Shown here piece after piece: positions 6,552-15,313 of a stretch of 41,012 nt of DNA. The notes under the pieces are model-generated. The model was given only the letters and a program-made list of their open reading frames with translations. It had not been told where the DNA came from and ran no database searches. Within the stretch, counting starts at the first letter, position 1. Each line of letters begins with the position of its first letter. The stretch covers positions 15,796 through 56,807 of the forward strand of contig JAPUEM010000048.1 in NCBI GenBank assembly GCA_027492575.1. Direction: 5' to 3'. Both the position numbers and the translations under genes were made by a program. The stretch is from Propionicimonas sp. Lineage in GTDB: Bacteria > Actinomycetota > Actinomycetes > Propionibacteriales > Propionibacteriaceae.

Positions 6552-9161
6552 ATGGATCCGGCCGAATGTGAGGGAGCGCGCGCGCACTGGCTGCGGCGCG
6601 ACCTGATCGCCTGGCCGGACGACCTGCCGGCCGAGCTCGATCCCGCCAAGCTGGATTGGCTCCTGCATTGGTCGGTCTCCGAGCCCATCGACCCCCGCGC
6701 GGCCGCCCCGCAGCCATGGGGGACGGCAGTGCTCACCCTCGACCCGGACGGCATCCCGGCCGAGGTGGCCGCCACCGTCCCGCATCTGGCGGGCTGCCTG
6801 GCGCTGCGGGCGCCGGCGAGCGTCCCGGTGGCGGAGGCGCTGCGCGGCGAGTTGCTGGTGAGCGCCCAGCTTCCGTCCGGCCAACTGGTGCTGACCGCGG
6901 CCCTGCAGGTTCCGGGCGTCATCGACCAGGTCTACGCCGCGGCGGCCGACGCCGTCCTCGGGGCGCAGTGGGAGGCCGGCTTCCCGACCCTGCGGCTGTG
7001 GGCTCCGACGGCGCAGCGCGTCCGGCTGCTGACGTGGCTGCCCGGCGACGACCTGCACGGGCCCGGGTCTCCCCACGAGATGACCAGGCGCGCCGACGGC
7101 GTCTGGGAGATCCGGGGCGAGCCGGGCTGGGCGGGCCTCCGGTACCGCTACGAGGTGACCGTCTTCGCCCCCGACCACGGCCGCGTGGTCTCCAACCAGG
7201 TCACCGACCCCTATTCGGTGGCGCTCACGGTCAACTCCACCCACTCGGTGCTGGCCGACCTCGACGACCCCGAACTGATCCCGTCGCAGTGGGCGAAGAC
7301 CCCCAGCCCCGAACTGGCCCACCCGGTCGACCAGGTGATCTACGAACTGCACGTCCGCGACTTCTCGGTGAGCGACAAGACCGTCCCGCAGGCGGTGCGC
7401 GGCAGCTTCCTGGCCTTCGGTGCGGATTCGGCCGGGATGACCCATCTCCGCCGGCTCGCCGAGGCCGGCATGACCTCCGTCCAGTTGCTGCCGGTCTTCG
7501 ACAACTCCGCCGTCGAGGAACACCCCGGCCAATGGACGCCGCCCGCCTCGGCCGTGCTGCGGACGATGGCGCCCGACTCACCCGATCAGCAGCGTTACAT
7601 CGCCGCCCACTCCGATGGCTACAACTGGGGCTACGAGCCCTGGCACTTCTTCGCCCCCGAGGGCTCCTACGCCTCCAGCATCGAAGCCGCGGACGGCGCC
7701 GGCCGCACCCTCGAGTTCCGGACGGCGGTGGGCGCTCTGCACGCGGCGGGGCTGCGGGTCGTCCTCGACATGGTCTTCAACCACACCGCCGGCGCCGGCC
7801 AGGACACCAAATCCGTCCTCGACCGGATCGTCCCCGGCTACTACCACCGGCTCACCTCCTGCGGGAAGGTGGAGACCTCCACCTGCTGCCCGAACGTGGC
7901 CACCGAGCACCTGATGGCCCAGAAACTCATGGTGGACGCCTGCGTCGCCTGGGCTCGCCACTACCGGGTGGACGGCTACCGGTTCGACCTGATGGGCCAT
8001 CACAGCCGGGACAACCTGCTCGCGGTGCGCGCCGCCCTGGACGCCCTCACCGTCGAGACCGACGGCGTCGACGGCCGCTCGATCACCCTCTACGGCGAGG
8101 GCTGGAACTTCGGCGAGGTCGCCTTCAACGCCCGCTTCGTCCAGGCCAGCCAGGGCCAGTTGGGCGGCACCTCGATCGCGACCTTCTCCGACCGGCTGCG
8201 GGACGCGGTGCGCGGCGGCGGCGCCTTCGACGATCCGCGGACGCAGGGCTACGGCACCGGGCTCGCCCTCGGCGGCGACCGGGGCGCGTTGCTGCAGGCG
8301 GTCGACCTGGTGCAGCTGGGTCTGGCCGGGACGCTGCGCGGCTTCGGCTTCCGCTCGGCCCGCACCGGCGAGCCGACCCGCGGCGACCAGGTGCCCTACG
8401 GCAACTGGGTGGCCGGCTACGCCGACCAGCCGGACGAGGTGATCAGCTACGTCGACGCCCACGACAACGAGACCCTCTTCGACGCGCTCACCCTGAAGCT
8501 GCCGCAATGGACGCCGATGGCCGACCGGGTGCGGCTGAACACCCTCTGCCTGGCCTGCGCGACCCTCGGGCAGTCGCCGGTGATGTGGCACGCCGGCACC
8601 GACATGCTGCGCTCGAAGAGCCTGGACCGGAACTCCTACGTCTCGGGCGACTGGTTCAACTACCTCGACTTCTCGATGACCGACAACGGCTTCGCCGCCG
8701 GCCTGCCGCCCGAGCAGGACAACGGCCCGGTGTGGTCGATCCTGGGCCCGCTGCTGGCCGATCCGGCGCTCAAGCCGGGGCCGTCGGAGATCCGGCTCGG
8801 CCACGCCATGGCGCTCGACCTGCTGCGGCTGCGCGCCTCGACCCCGCTCTTCCGGCTACGGGAGGCGGCCGCGATCGAGCGGGCGGTGAGCTTCCCGGTC
8901 TCGGGCGCCTGGCAGCAGATCCCCGGCGTCATCGTGATGCGCATCGCGGACGAGGCCGAGCCGCGCTGGGCGAGCCTGGTCACGGTCTTCAACCCCACCG
9001 GACGCCAGGTCCGGCAGGCCGTCCCCTTCGACGCCTCCGGCTTCGTGCTGCACCCCGTCCAGGCCCAGGGCGCGGACGAGGTGGTGCGCCAGGCCTCGGC
9101 GGGCGCCGCGGAGTTCGTCGTCCCCGCTCTCACGGTGGCCGTCTTCGTCCACCCCCGCTGA
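6552..9161 (+). CDS. pulA: Pullulanase-type alpha-1,6-glucosidase (GH13)
   Basis: Debranching enzyme cleaving alpha-1,6 bonds in glycogen, pullulan or limit dextrins. The protein is 869 aa without a signal peptide, so probably cytosolic and acting on internal glycogen or imported dextrin. An N-terminal domain (1-140) precedes a CBM48-like module (PTLRLWAPTAQRVRLL), then the GH13 barrel with YELHVRDFSVSD, DMVFNHTAG (region I, near 405), GYRFDLMGHH (nucleophile Asp479), YGEGWNFGE (acid/base Glu516) and DAHDNETLFD (stabiliser Asp638). The C-terminus carries a beta domain. ATG 6552 follows a CAGAAT box by 8 nt. The layout fits the GH13 pullulanase subfamily better than GlgX. It is not linked to glgA/glgC, which lie 20 kb away. 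Confidence 0.93.
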   Translation: MDPAECEGARAHWLRRDLIAWPDDLPAELDPAKLDWLLHWSVSEPIDPRAAAPQPWGTAVLTLDPDGIPAEVAATVPHLAGCLALRAPASVPVAEALRGELLVSAQLPSGQLVLTAALQVPGVIDQVYAAAADAVLGAQWEAGFPTLRLWAPTAQRVRLLTWLPGDDLHGPGSPHEMTRRADGVWEIRGEPGWAGLRYRYEVTVFAPDHGRVVSNQVTDPYSVALTVNSTHSVLADLDDPELIPSQWAKTPSPELAHPVDQVIYELHVRDFSVSDKTVPQAVRGSFLAFGADSAGMTHLRRLAEAGMTSVQLLPVFDNSAVEEHPGQWTPPASAVLRTMAPDSPDQQRYIAAHSDGYNWGYEPWHFFAPEGSYASSIEAADGAGRTLEFRTAVGALHAAGLRVVLDMVFNHTAGAGQDTKSVLDRIVPGYYHRLTSCGKVETSTCCPNVATEHLMAQKLMVDACVAWARHYRVDGYRFDLMGHHSRDNLLAVRAALDALTVETDGVDGRSITLYGEGWNFGEVAFNARFVQASQGQLGGTSIATFSDRLRDAVRGGGAFDDPRTQGYGTGLALGGDRGALLQAVDLVQLGLAGTLRGFGFRSARTGEPTRGDQVPYGNWVAGYADQPDEVISYVDAHDNETLFDALTLKLPQWTPMADRVRLNTLCLACATLGQSPVMWHAGTDMLRSKSLDRNSYVSGDWFNYLDFSMTDNGFAAGLPPEQDNGPVWSILGPLLADPALKPGPSEIRLGHAMALDLLRLRASTPLFRLREAAAIERAVSFPVSGAWQQIPGVIVMRIADEAEPRWASLVTVFNPTGRQVRQAVPFDASGFVLHPVQAQGADEVVRQASAGAAEFVVPALTVAVFVHPR

Positions 9162-9218
9162 ATCGATCGGGGTGGTCAGGAATTGGGCGGGGGAGGGTGG
9201 CGGGCACCGGGTTGGCGA

Positions 9219-9256
9219 TAGGGTGAGCGGGACTCCACTCCTTGTCTGAAAGGCCG
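9219..9256 (+). promoter_or_regulatory. Promoter and ribosome binding site of tkt
   Basis: TAGGGT (9219-9224) is a likely -10 giving a leader of about 30 nt. GAAAGG just upstream of the start acts as Shine-Dalgarno, so unlike its neighbours this gene is not leaderless. This decides for ATG 9260 over the TTG at 9242. Confidence 0.45.
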
Positions 9257-9259
9257 ACG

Positions 9260-11344
9260 ATGACCAATCCCCTGAGCTGGACCGAACTCGACCAGCGCGC
9301 TGTCGACACCGCCCGCATTCTGGCGGCCGACGCGGTCGAGAAGGTGGGCAACGGCCATCCCGGCACGGCGATCTCGCTGGCCCCGGCGGCCTACCTGCTG
9401 TACCAGAAGGTGATGAACGGTGATCCGGCCGATCCGACCTGGACCGGCCGCGACCGGTTCGTGATGTCCGCCGGCCACTCCTCGCTCACCCAGTACACCC
9501 AGCTCTACCTGGCCGGCTACGGGCTGGAGATCGACGACATCGCCGCGCTGCGCACCGAGGGCTCGCTCACCCCCGGCCACCCGGAGGTCGGCCACACCGC
9601 CGGCATCGAGTGCACCACCGGCCCGCTGGGCGCCGGCATCGCCAACGCGGTCGGCTTCGCGATGGCGGCCCGCCGCGAGCGTGCCCTGCTGGAGCCGGGG
9701 GCCGAGCCGGGCAGCTCGCTCTTCGACCACTTCGTCTACGCCATCGCCGGCGACGGCTGCATGCAGGAGGGCGTCGCCAGCGAGGCCTCCTCGCTGGCCG
9801 GGGCGCAGAAGCTCGGCAACCTCGTCCTGATCTACGACGACAACCGGATCTCCATCGAGGGCGAGACCCAGATCGCCTTCACCGAGGACGTCGCCGCCCG
9901 CTACGCCGCCTACGGCTGGCACGTCCAGCATGTCGACTGGACCAACGGCGGCACCGGCTACGAGGAGAACGTCCAGGCGCTCTACGACGCCATCGAGGCC
10001 GCCAAGGAGGTCACCGACAAGCCCTCCTTCATCAAGCTCACCACCATCATCGGCTGGCCGCTGCCGACCCTGGCCGGCAGCCACGCCGTCCATGGCAACA
10101 AGCTGGGCGGCGCCGAGATCGCCGGTCTCAAAGCCGAACTCGGCTTCGACCCCGAGGTCAACTTCCCGGTCGAGCCCGCGGTCATCGAGTACACCCGCGC
10201 CAATGCCGCCGCCCGCGCCGCCGAGGCGAAGGCCGCCTGGGGCGCCCGGTTCGAGGCCTGGCAGGCCGCCAGCCCCGAGGGCGCCGCGCTCTACCAGCGG
10301 CTGAAGGCCCGCGAACTCCCCGAGGGCTTCGAGGCCGCGCTGCCGGTCTTCCCGGCCGGCAAGAAGGCCACCCGCGCCGCCTCCGGCGACGTGCTCACCG
10401 CGCTGGCGGACGCCGTCCCCGAGCTGTGGGGCGGCTCGGCCGACCTGGCCGGCTCGAACAACACCACCATGAAGGGCCAGCCCTCCTTCCTGCCGCCGGA
10501 GCAATCCAGCCACGACTTCGCCGGCGACTACAACGGCCGGACGCTGCACTTCGGCATCCGTGAGCACGCCATGGGCAACATCATCAACGGCATCACCCTC
10601 TCGGGCCTGACCCGCGCCTACGGCGGCACTTTCCTGGTCTTCGCCGACTACATGCGGGCCTCGGTGCGGCTGGCCGCGCTGTCGAAGATCCCGTCGATCT
10701 TCGTCTGGACCCATGACTCGGTCGGCGTCGGCGAGGACGGCCCCACCCACCAGCCGATCGAGCACCTGGCGAGCCTGCGGGCGATCCCGGGGCTGGACGT
10801 CGTCCGTCCGGCGGACGCCAACGAGACCGCCCAGGCGTGGGCGCAGGCGCTGCGTCACAGCGATCGTCCGACCGCGCTGATCCTCACCCGTCAGGACGTC
10901 CCCACCATCGAGCGGGGGGAGGGTGCCGCGGCCCCGGCCGAACTGGTCGCCAAGGGCGGCTACACCCTGCTGGACGCCGCGAACGGCGAGCCTGTCGTGG
11001 TGCTGATCGCCACCGGCTCCGAGGTCGGCGTCGCGGTCGCCGCGCGTGAGCAGCTGGAGGCCGAGGGCGTCGCCACCCGCGTCGTCTCGATGCCCTGCCT
11101 GGAGTGGTTCAACGCCCAGCCGGCCGACTATCGCGAGCAGGTGCTCCCCGCGGGCGCCGCGAAGGTGTCGGTCGAGGCGGGCATCGCCATGGGCTGGCGC
11201 GAGGTGGTCGGCCCGGACGGCGAGATCGTCTCCGTCGAGCACTTCGGCGAATCCGCCGCCGGCGGGCTGCTGCTGGCCAAGTACGGCTTCAACCCTGAGA
11301 ACGTCGCCGCCAAGGCCAAGCTGGCGCTCTCCCGCAAGGGCTGA
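9260..11344 (+). CDS. tkt: Transketolase
   Basis: Thiamine-diphosphate enzyme that transfers two-carbon units between sugar phosphates in the pentose phosphate pathway. The length, 694 aa, is typical. Visible features: GNGHPGTAISLAPAAYLLYQ in the N-terminal TPP domain, the TPP/Mg motif GDGCMQEGVASEAS continuing to DDNRIS, the central pyrimidine-binding domain with FGIREHAMGNIINGI and YGGTFLVFADYMR, HDSVGVGEDGPTHQP, and the C-terminal domain with VVLIATGSEVGVAV. In many actinobacteria tkt is followed by tal, zwf and opcA; here it is followed by an EamA transporter with its own promoter, so the cluster is broken or elsewhere. Confidence 0.97.
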   Translation: MTNPLSWTELDQRAVDTARILAADAVEKVGNGHPGTAISLAPAAYLLYQKVMNGDPADPTWTGRDRFVMSAGHSSLTQYTQLYLAGYGLEIDDIAALRTEGSLTPGHPEVGHTAGIECTTGPLGAGIANAVGFAMAARRERALLEPGAEPGSSLFDHFVYAIAGDGCMQEGVASEASSLAGAQKLGNLVLIYDDNRISIEGETQIAFTEDVAARYAAYGWHVQHVDWTNGGTGYEENVQALYDAIEAAKEVTDKPSFIKLTTIIGWPLPTLAGSHAVHGNKLGGAEIAGLKAELGFDPEVNFPVEPAVIEYTRANAAARAAEAKAAWGARFEAWQAASPEGAALYQRLKARELPEGFEAALPVFPAGKKATRAASGDVLTALADAVPELWGGSADLAGSNNTTMKGQPSFLPPEQSSHDFAGDYNGRTLHFGIREHAMGNIINGITLSGLTRAYGGTFLVFADYMRASVRLAALSKIPSIFVWTHDSVGVGEDGPTHQPIEHLASLRAIPGLDVVRPADANETAQAWAQALRHSDRPTALILTRQDVPTIERGEGAAAPAELVAKGGYTLLDAANGEPVVVLIATGSEVGVAVAAREQLEAEGVATRVVSMPCLEWFNAQPADYREQVLPAGAAKVSVEAGIAMGWREVVGPDGEIVSVEHFGESAAGGLLLAKYGFNPENVAAKAKLALSRKG

Positions 11345-11391
11345 GCGAAGTCCGAGGGACGGCGGTGGTCGGCCGCCCGGCGGGGCGCCGG

Positions 11392-11397
11392 TAGCCT
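11392..11397 (+). promoter_or_regulatory. Leaderless -10 box of EamA transporter gene (TAGCCT)
   Basis: TAGCCT ends exactly 6 nt before GTG 11404, with no ribosome binding site. Confidence 0.5.
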
Positions 11398-11403
11398 CGT
11401 CGG

Positions 11404-12345
11404 GTGAACCCCACCGCCTCCCGACGGCTGCGCGCCAACCTGTTGCTGCTGCTCGCCTCGGCCATCTGGGGGTTCGCCTTCGTCGCGCAGCGGGTGGGCG
11501 CGGAATCGGTCAACGCCTTCACCTTCAACGCGGCCCGGTTCGCCCTGGGCGCGGTGGCGCTGGTTCCGGTGGTGTGGTGGCTGGATCGTCACCGTAAGGT
11601 GCCGCGTCCGATCCGGGCGCTGGCGACCCGGGCGGCCATCGTCCCCGGGCTGATCGCCGGCGCGCTGCTGGCCACGGCGGTGGGCCTGCAGCAGGTCGCG
11701 ATGAGCCACACCACGACCGGGAACGCCGCCTTCATCACCGGCCTGTACATGGTGGTCGTCCCGATCCTGGCCGCCTTTCGTGGCCACCGGTCGAACTGGA
11801 CGACCGTCGCCGGCATCGGGCTGGCGCTGGTCGGGCTGTACTTCGTCGCGATCCGGGACGATTTCAGCATCGGCTTCGGCGACGCCATCGTGCTGGTCTC
11901 CACCATCCCCTGGGCGCTGCAGATCCTGGTGGTCGAGCGCTACGCCAAGCGGGTCTCCGCGCTGCGCTTCTCGATCTCCCAGTTCCTGTGGTGCGCGGCG
12001 ATCAGCGCGCTGGCCGCCCCGGTGCTGGATGCCAGGCCCTTCGCCGGGATCGGTGAGGGCCTCATCCCGCTGCTCTACGGCGGCCTGCTGGCGGTGGCGG
12101 TCGCCTACACCCTGCAGGTGGTCGCCCAGCGGGATGCGCTGGCCAGCCACGCCGCCCTGATCATGTCCTCGGAGTCGGTCTTCGGCGCCCTCGGCGGCGC
12201 CCTGCTGCTGTCGGAGAGCATGGGCGTCCGGGGGTACTTCGGGGCGGCGCTGATGGCTGCCGGGATAGCGCTGACCCAATGGCGGGTGGACGCCGCGCAG
12301 CCGCCCGCGGTGGCGAAGGACGGGGCGCTTCGGTCGCTCACGTAG
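11404..12345 (+). CDS. EamA/DMT-superfamily transporter
   Basis: A 313-aa drug/metabolite transporter of the 10-helix EamA type. Two homologous halves are visible, each starting with a family-like block: LLLLASAIWGFAFVAQRVG at residues 12-30, and DAIVLVSTIPWALQILVVER in the second half. The end of half 2 (LIMSSESVFGALGGALLLSE) is the conserved EamA signature. The family exports amino acids, nucleosides or metabolites; the substrate cannot be inferred. GTG 11404 follows a perfect leaderless box. The VanW gene downstream has its own TAGCAT box and ribosome binding site. Confidence 0.9.
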   Translation: MNPTASRRLRANLLLLLASAIWGFAFVAQRVGAESVNAFTFNAARFALGAVALVPVVWWLDRHRKVPRPIRALATRAAIVPGLIAGALLATAVGLQQVAMSHTTTGNAAFITGLYMVVVPILAAFRGHRSNWTTVAGIGLALVGLYFVAIRDDFSIGFGDAIVLVSTIPWALQILVVERYAKRVSALRFSISQFLWCAAISALAAPVLDARPFAGIGEGLIPLLYGGLLAVAVAYTLQVVAQRDALASHAALIMSSESVFGALGGALLLSESMGVRGYFGAALMAAGIALTQWRVDAAQPPAVAKDGALRSLT

Positions 12346-12376
12346 CATGGTCCCGGCAGTTTCGCCGAGAGAGGAA
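12343..12376 (+). promoter_or_regulatory. Promoter and ribosome binding site of vanW-like gene
   Basis: TAGCAT (12343-12348) overlaps the stop codon of the EamA gene. It would start a leader of about 25 nt carrying GAGAGGAA before GTG 12381. Confidence 0.4.
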
Positions 12377-12380
12377 TACC

Positions 12381-14129
12381 GTGGCTTCGTCCCAACCCCG
12401 CAAGAGGTTGTCCACCACCGCCCGCGTCGGGCTCTGGACCGGCGGCGGGCTGCTGGTCGTACTCGGCGGCAGCTATGCGGCCGGCTACGCCCTCGCCGGC
12501 GACAATCTGCCCCGCAATACCGTCATCGAAGGGGTCAAGGTCGGCGGGCTGACGGCCGAGGTCGCCGAGGCCAAGCTGCGTGAGGGTCTCGCCGGCCGCG
12601 CCACCGCTCCGCTGACGATCACCGCCGGCACCGCCTCGCTGCAGGCCACCCCCGCCGAACTGGGGCTCGACGTCGACTACGCGGCATCCGTCGCCGCGGC
12701 CGGTGGCGGCCGCACCGCCAACCCGGTCGAGATCGTCGAGGTGCTCTTCGGCGGCGGCGACCTGCCCGCCGTGGTGACCGTCGCCCAGGCCAAGCTCGAC
12801 GCCCAGCTGGCCACCCTCGCCGAGCAGGTGGATGTCGCCCCGACGGACGCCGCGCTGGCCTACGCCAAGGGTGCGCCCAGGATCACCCCGGCGGTGGACG
12901 GCAAGGCCGTCCAGCCGGCTGAGACCCGGGACGCGGTGCAAGCCGCCTACCTGCACGAGACCGCGGTCGAGGCCGTCGTCGCGACCACCGAGCCCGAGGT
13001 CACCACCGCCGAGGCCGAGGCGGTGGTCGCGTCCCTCGGGAAGGCGGCGATCGCCAAGCCGGTGACCGTGCAGGTGGGCGACAAGGGCAGCATCACCATC
13101 GCGCCCGAGACCATCGCGGAGTCGCTCAGCTTCGTCACCGAGAACGGTGACCTCGCGCCCAGCCTGGACGCCAAGAAGCTCGCGGCCGAGGTCGCCCCGC
13201 AGCTGGACAAGCTGAAGCTGACCAAGCCGAAGAACGCGAGCTTCACCATCAAGAAGGGCAGCAAGCCGAAGATCGTGAAGTCGGTGGACGGCGAAGGGGT
13301 CGACGCCGGCAAGCTCGCCGAGGCGGTGCTGCCCGTGCTGGGGGAGACCGGCGATCGCACGGTGGCCGTGGAGACCACCAAGAAGCCCGCCACCTTCACC
13401 ACCGAGGACGCGAAGGCCGCCGGGGTGAAGGAGATCACCGGCAAGTTCACCACCTACTTTCCCGGCAGCGCCTACCGGTACAACAACATCGGCAAGGCCG
13501 CCAAGCTGATCAACGGCACCTACGTGGCCCCCGGCGAGACCTTCTCGCTCAACGCCCGGCTGGGCAAGCGCACCGCCAAGGCCGGCTGGATGAAGGGCGG
13601 CGGCATCGCCAACGGCAAGATCGACCCGAACATCTACGGCGGCGGCATCTCGCAGGCCACCACGACCTTGTTCAACGCGATCTTCTTCGCCGGGCTGGAG
13701 GACGTCTACCACAAGCCCCACTCGCTGTACTTCAGCCGCTACCCGGTCGGTCGTGAGGCGACCCTCGACTGGAAGATGGTCGACATGAAGTTCAAGAACG
13801 ACTCGGAGTACGGCGTCCTGCTGCAGGCGTGGACGACCGGCCGCACCGGTCAGAACGGCTCGATCACCGTCCGGGTCTGGTCGACCAAGACGTACACGAT
13901 CAAGGCCTCCAAGCCGGTCACCAGCAACTACCGGGCCCCCGGCAAGACGGTCTACGACACCTCGGCCAAGTGCGTCCCGCAGTCGGCGATGAGCGGCTTC
14001 GACGTGAGGTACAACCGGCTCTTCTACAAGGGCAAGAAGCTGGTCAAGAAGGAACCCTTCTTCTGGGCCTACAACAGCCTGACCGCCGTCGTCTGCGGCG
14101 AGAAGCCCGACAAGGAGAAGAAGAACTAG
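12381..14129 (+). CDS. VanW-family exported cell-wall protein
   Basis: A 582-aa envelope protein with a short basic N-terminus, one membrane helix (about residues 14-38, LWTGGGLLVVLGGSYAAGYA), and an extracytoplasmic region. Two Ala/Glu-rich repeats resembling the YoaR-like putative peptidoglycan-binding domain (about 55-175 and 185-330) precede a VanW domain (about 365-500) with YNNIGKAAKLINGTYVAPGE, GGISQATTTLFNA and SRYPVGREATLDW. VanW occurs in glycopeptide-resistance loci, but its biochemistry is unknown; similar multi-domain forms are common in ordinary actinobacteria and firmicutes. GTG 12381 is chosen from the ribosome binding site. The Lys-rich tail ends 15 nt from the stop of the convergent oxidoreductase. 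No van ligase cluster is present, so resistance is not implied. Confidence 0.88.
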   Translation: MASSQPRKRLSTTARVGLWTGGGLLVVLGGSYAAGYALAGDNLPRNTVIEGVKVGGLTAEVAEAKLREGLAGRATAPLTITAGTASLQATPAELGLDVDYAASVAAAGGGRTANPVEIVEVLFGGGDLPAVVTVAQAKLDAQLATLAEQVDVAPTDAALAYAKGAPRITPAVDGKAVQPAETRDAVQAAYLHETAVEAVVATTEPEVTTAEAEAVVASLGKAAIAKPVTVQVGDKGSITIAPETIAESLSFVTENGDLAPSLDAKKLAAEVAPQLDKLKLTKPKNASFTIKKGSKPKIVKSVDGEGVDAGKLAEAVLPVLGETGDRTVAVETTKKPATFTTEDAKAAGVKEITGKFTTYFPGSAYRYNNIGKAAKLINGTYVAPGETFSLNARLGKRTAKAGWMKGGGIANGKIDPNIYGGGISQATTTLFNAIFFAGLEDVYHKPHSLYFSRYPVGREATLDWKMVDMKFKNDSEYGVLLQAWTTGRTGQNGSITVRVWSTKTYTIKASKPVTSNYRAPGKTVYDTSAKCVPQSAMSGFDVRYNRLFYKGKKLVKKEPFFWAYNSLTAVVCGEKPDKEKKN

Positions 14130-14144
14130 CCGGCCGGCCGGTTC

Positions 14145-15110
14145 TCAGAGCGCGCCGCGGATCGCGTCGAGCACCCGGGCCGCCGCGATCGAGCGGTCCT
14201 GCTCGGCGGTGATGTCGGCGCCGTCGGTCACCGCCTGGACGAACCGTTCGGTCGGGTAGACCATGTTGGCCAGCGGGTCGGTGCCGCGCGAGGTGGCCGT
14301 GAACTCCTCCTCGCTGCCGCCCAGCAGGCGCAGGGTGAGGCGGCGCGGATCGCAGACATCGTCGAAGACCAGGGTGCCGAGTTCGCCCTCGATGGCGTTG
14401 TCGAGGCCCGGGAGGGTGATCTTGGAGAAGCTCAGGTCGGCCACGAAGCCCGGGTAGATCGCCAGCGCCGCGCCGGCGCCGTCCGCCCCGCCGGCCACCG
14501 GAACCAGGCCGGCCAGCACCTTTTCCGGCTCGCCGAACAGCTCGACGAGGGCCTGCGCGCAGTAGACGCCGAGGTCGTACATAGCGCCGCCGCCCATCGC
14601 CGGGTCGAAGATGTTGACGGTCTCGCCGGCCAGCACCAGGTCGTAGCGGGCCGAGCGCTGGTGCAGCCGCAGCGAGACCCGCCGGATCTGACCCAGCCGC
14701 GGCAGCAGCTCGCGGATGAGCGCGAACCCGGGGTCGTAGACGTTGCGGATCTCCTCCAGCAGCACCACCCCCGCCGCACGGGCCGCGGCGACCAGTTCGG
14801 CGGTCTGCGCGGCGCTGGTGGTCGCCGGCTTCTCGATCAGGACGTGCTTGCCGGCCGCGATCGCGGCCAGCGCCTGGGCGTGGTGGACCGAGTTCGGGCT
14901 GGCCACGTAGACCGCGTCGATCCCGGCGGAGGCGAGCAGCCGATCCAGGTCGGATTCGGACGTCGCCGCGCCCAGTTCGGCGGCGAACTCCGCCGCCCGC
15001 TCGGGGTCGCGGGAGTAGGCGCAGACGATCTCGATGCCCTCGACCTCGCGGACCGCCGCCGCGAACCGCCGGGTGATCATGCTGCTGCCGATGGTCGCCA
15101 CTCGAATCAC
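14145..15110 (-). CDS. Gfo/Idh/MocA-family NAD(P)-dependent oxidoreductase
   Basis: A 321-aa sugar or inositol dehydrogenase-type enzyme. The Rossmann fold opens with IRVATIGSSMITRRFAAAV, in which the usual GxGxxG is altered to GSSMI. Further blocks are YVASPNSVHHAQALAAIAAG, then HVLIEKPATTSAAQTAEL with the conserved EKP lysine, GGGAMYDLGVYCAQAL with the His normally seen here replaced by Tyr, and a C-terminal beta-sheet domain. Start is GTG 15110 behind GAGGAGG, with TAGGGT (15140-15145, minus) as probable -10. It is divergent from the sugar ABC importer, so it may oxidise the imported sugar. The substrate is unknown. Confidence 0.9.
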   Translation of the reverse strand: MIRVATIGSSMITRRFAAAVREVEGIEIVCAYSRDPERAAEFAAELGAATSESDLDRLLASAGIDAVYVASPNSVHHAQALAAIAAGKHVLIEKPATTSAAQTAELVAAARAAGVVLLEEIRNVYDPGFALIRELLPRLGQIRRVSLRLHQRSARYDLVLAGETVNIFDPAMGGGAMYDLGVYCAQALVELFGEPEKVLAGLVPVAGGADGAGAALAIYPGFVADLSFSKITLPGLDNAIEGELGTLVFDDVCDPRRLTLRLLGGSEEEFTATSRGTDPLANMVYPTERFVQAVTDGADITAEQDRSIAAARVLDAIRGAL

Positions 15111-15313
15111 TGTCCGCCTCCTCGATCTCAGGTGCCCTCACCCTAACGCCCAGGTCCAGGAACAAATCCACCGCTGGATGGGGTTGTGAGGTTCGGGGAG
15201 ACCCGCCGGGCGGCGTCTGGAAGCAGAATCGTCGATCCGGCGGCGAGACGTGTCCTGGCCCCGTGGCACCGCCCGCCATGCTTGTCATGCGACGAACGAA
15301 GGAAGAAACGAAG

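Noticed and set aside
6656-9226. An 856-codon open frame overlapping pulA in another frame
   Set aside because: Arg/Pro/Gly-rich shadow with no motifs; pulA carries all the GH13 signatures.
9176-11242. A 688-codon open frame antisense to transketolase
   Set aside because: It has the Gly/Arg/Val/Leu-rich composition typical of shadow frames in high-GC DNA, no family motif, and lies wholly over a certain gene.
12381-14129. Glycopeptide-resistance locus
   Set aside because: Only a VanW-family protein is present; no ligase, dehydrogenase or dipeptidase genes of a van cluster adjoin it.
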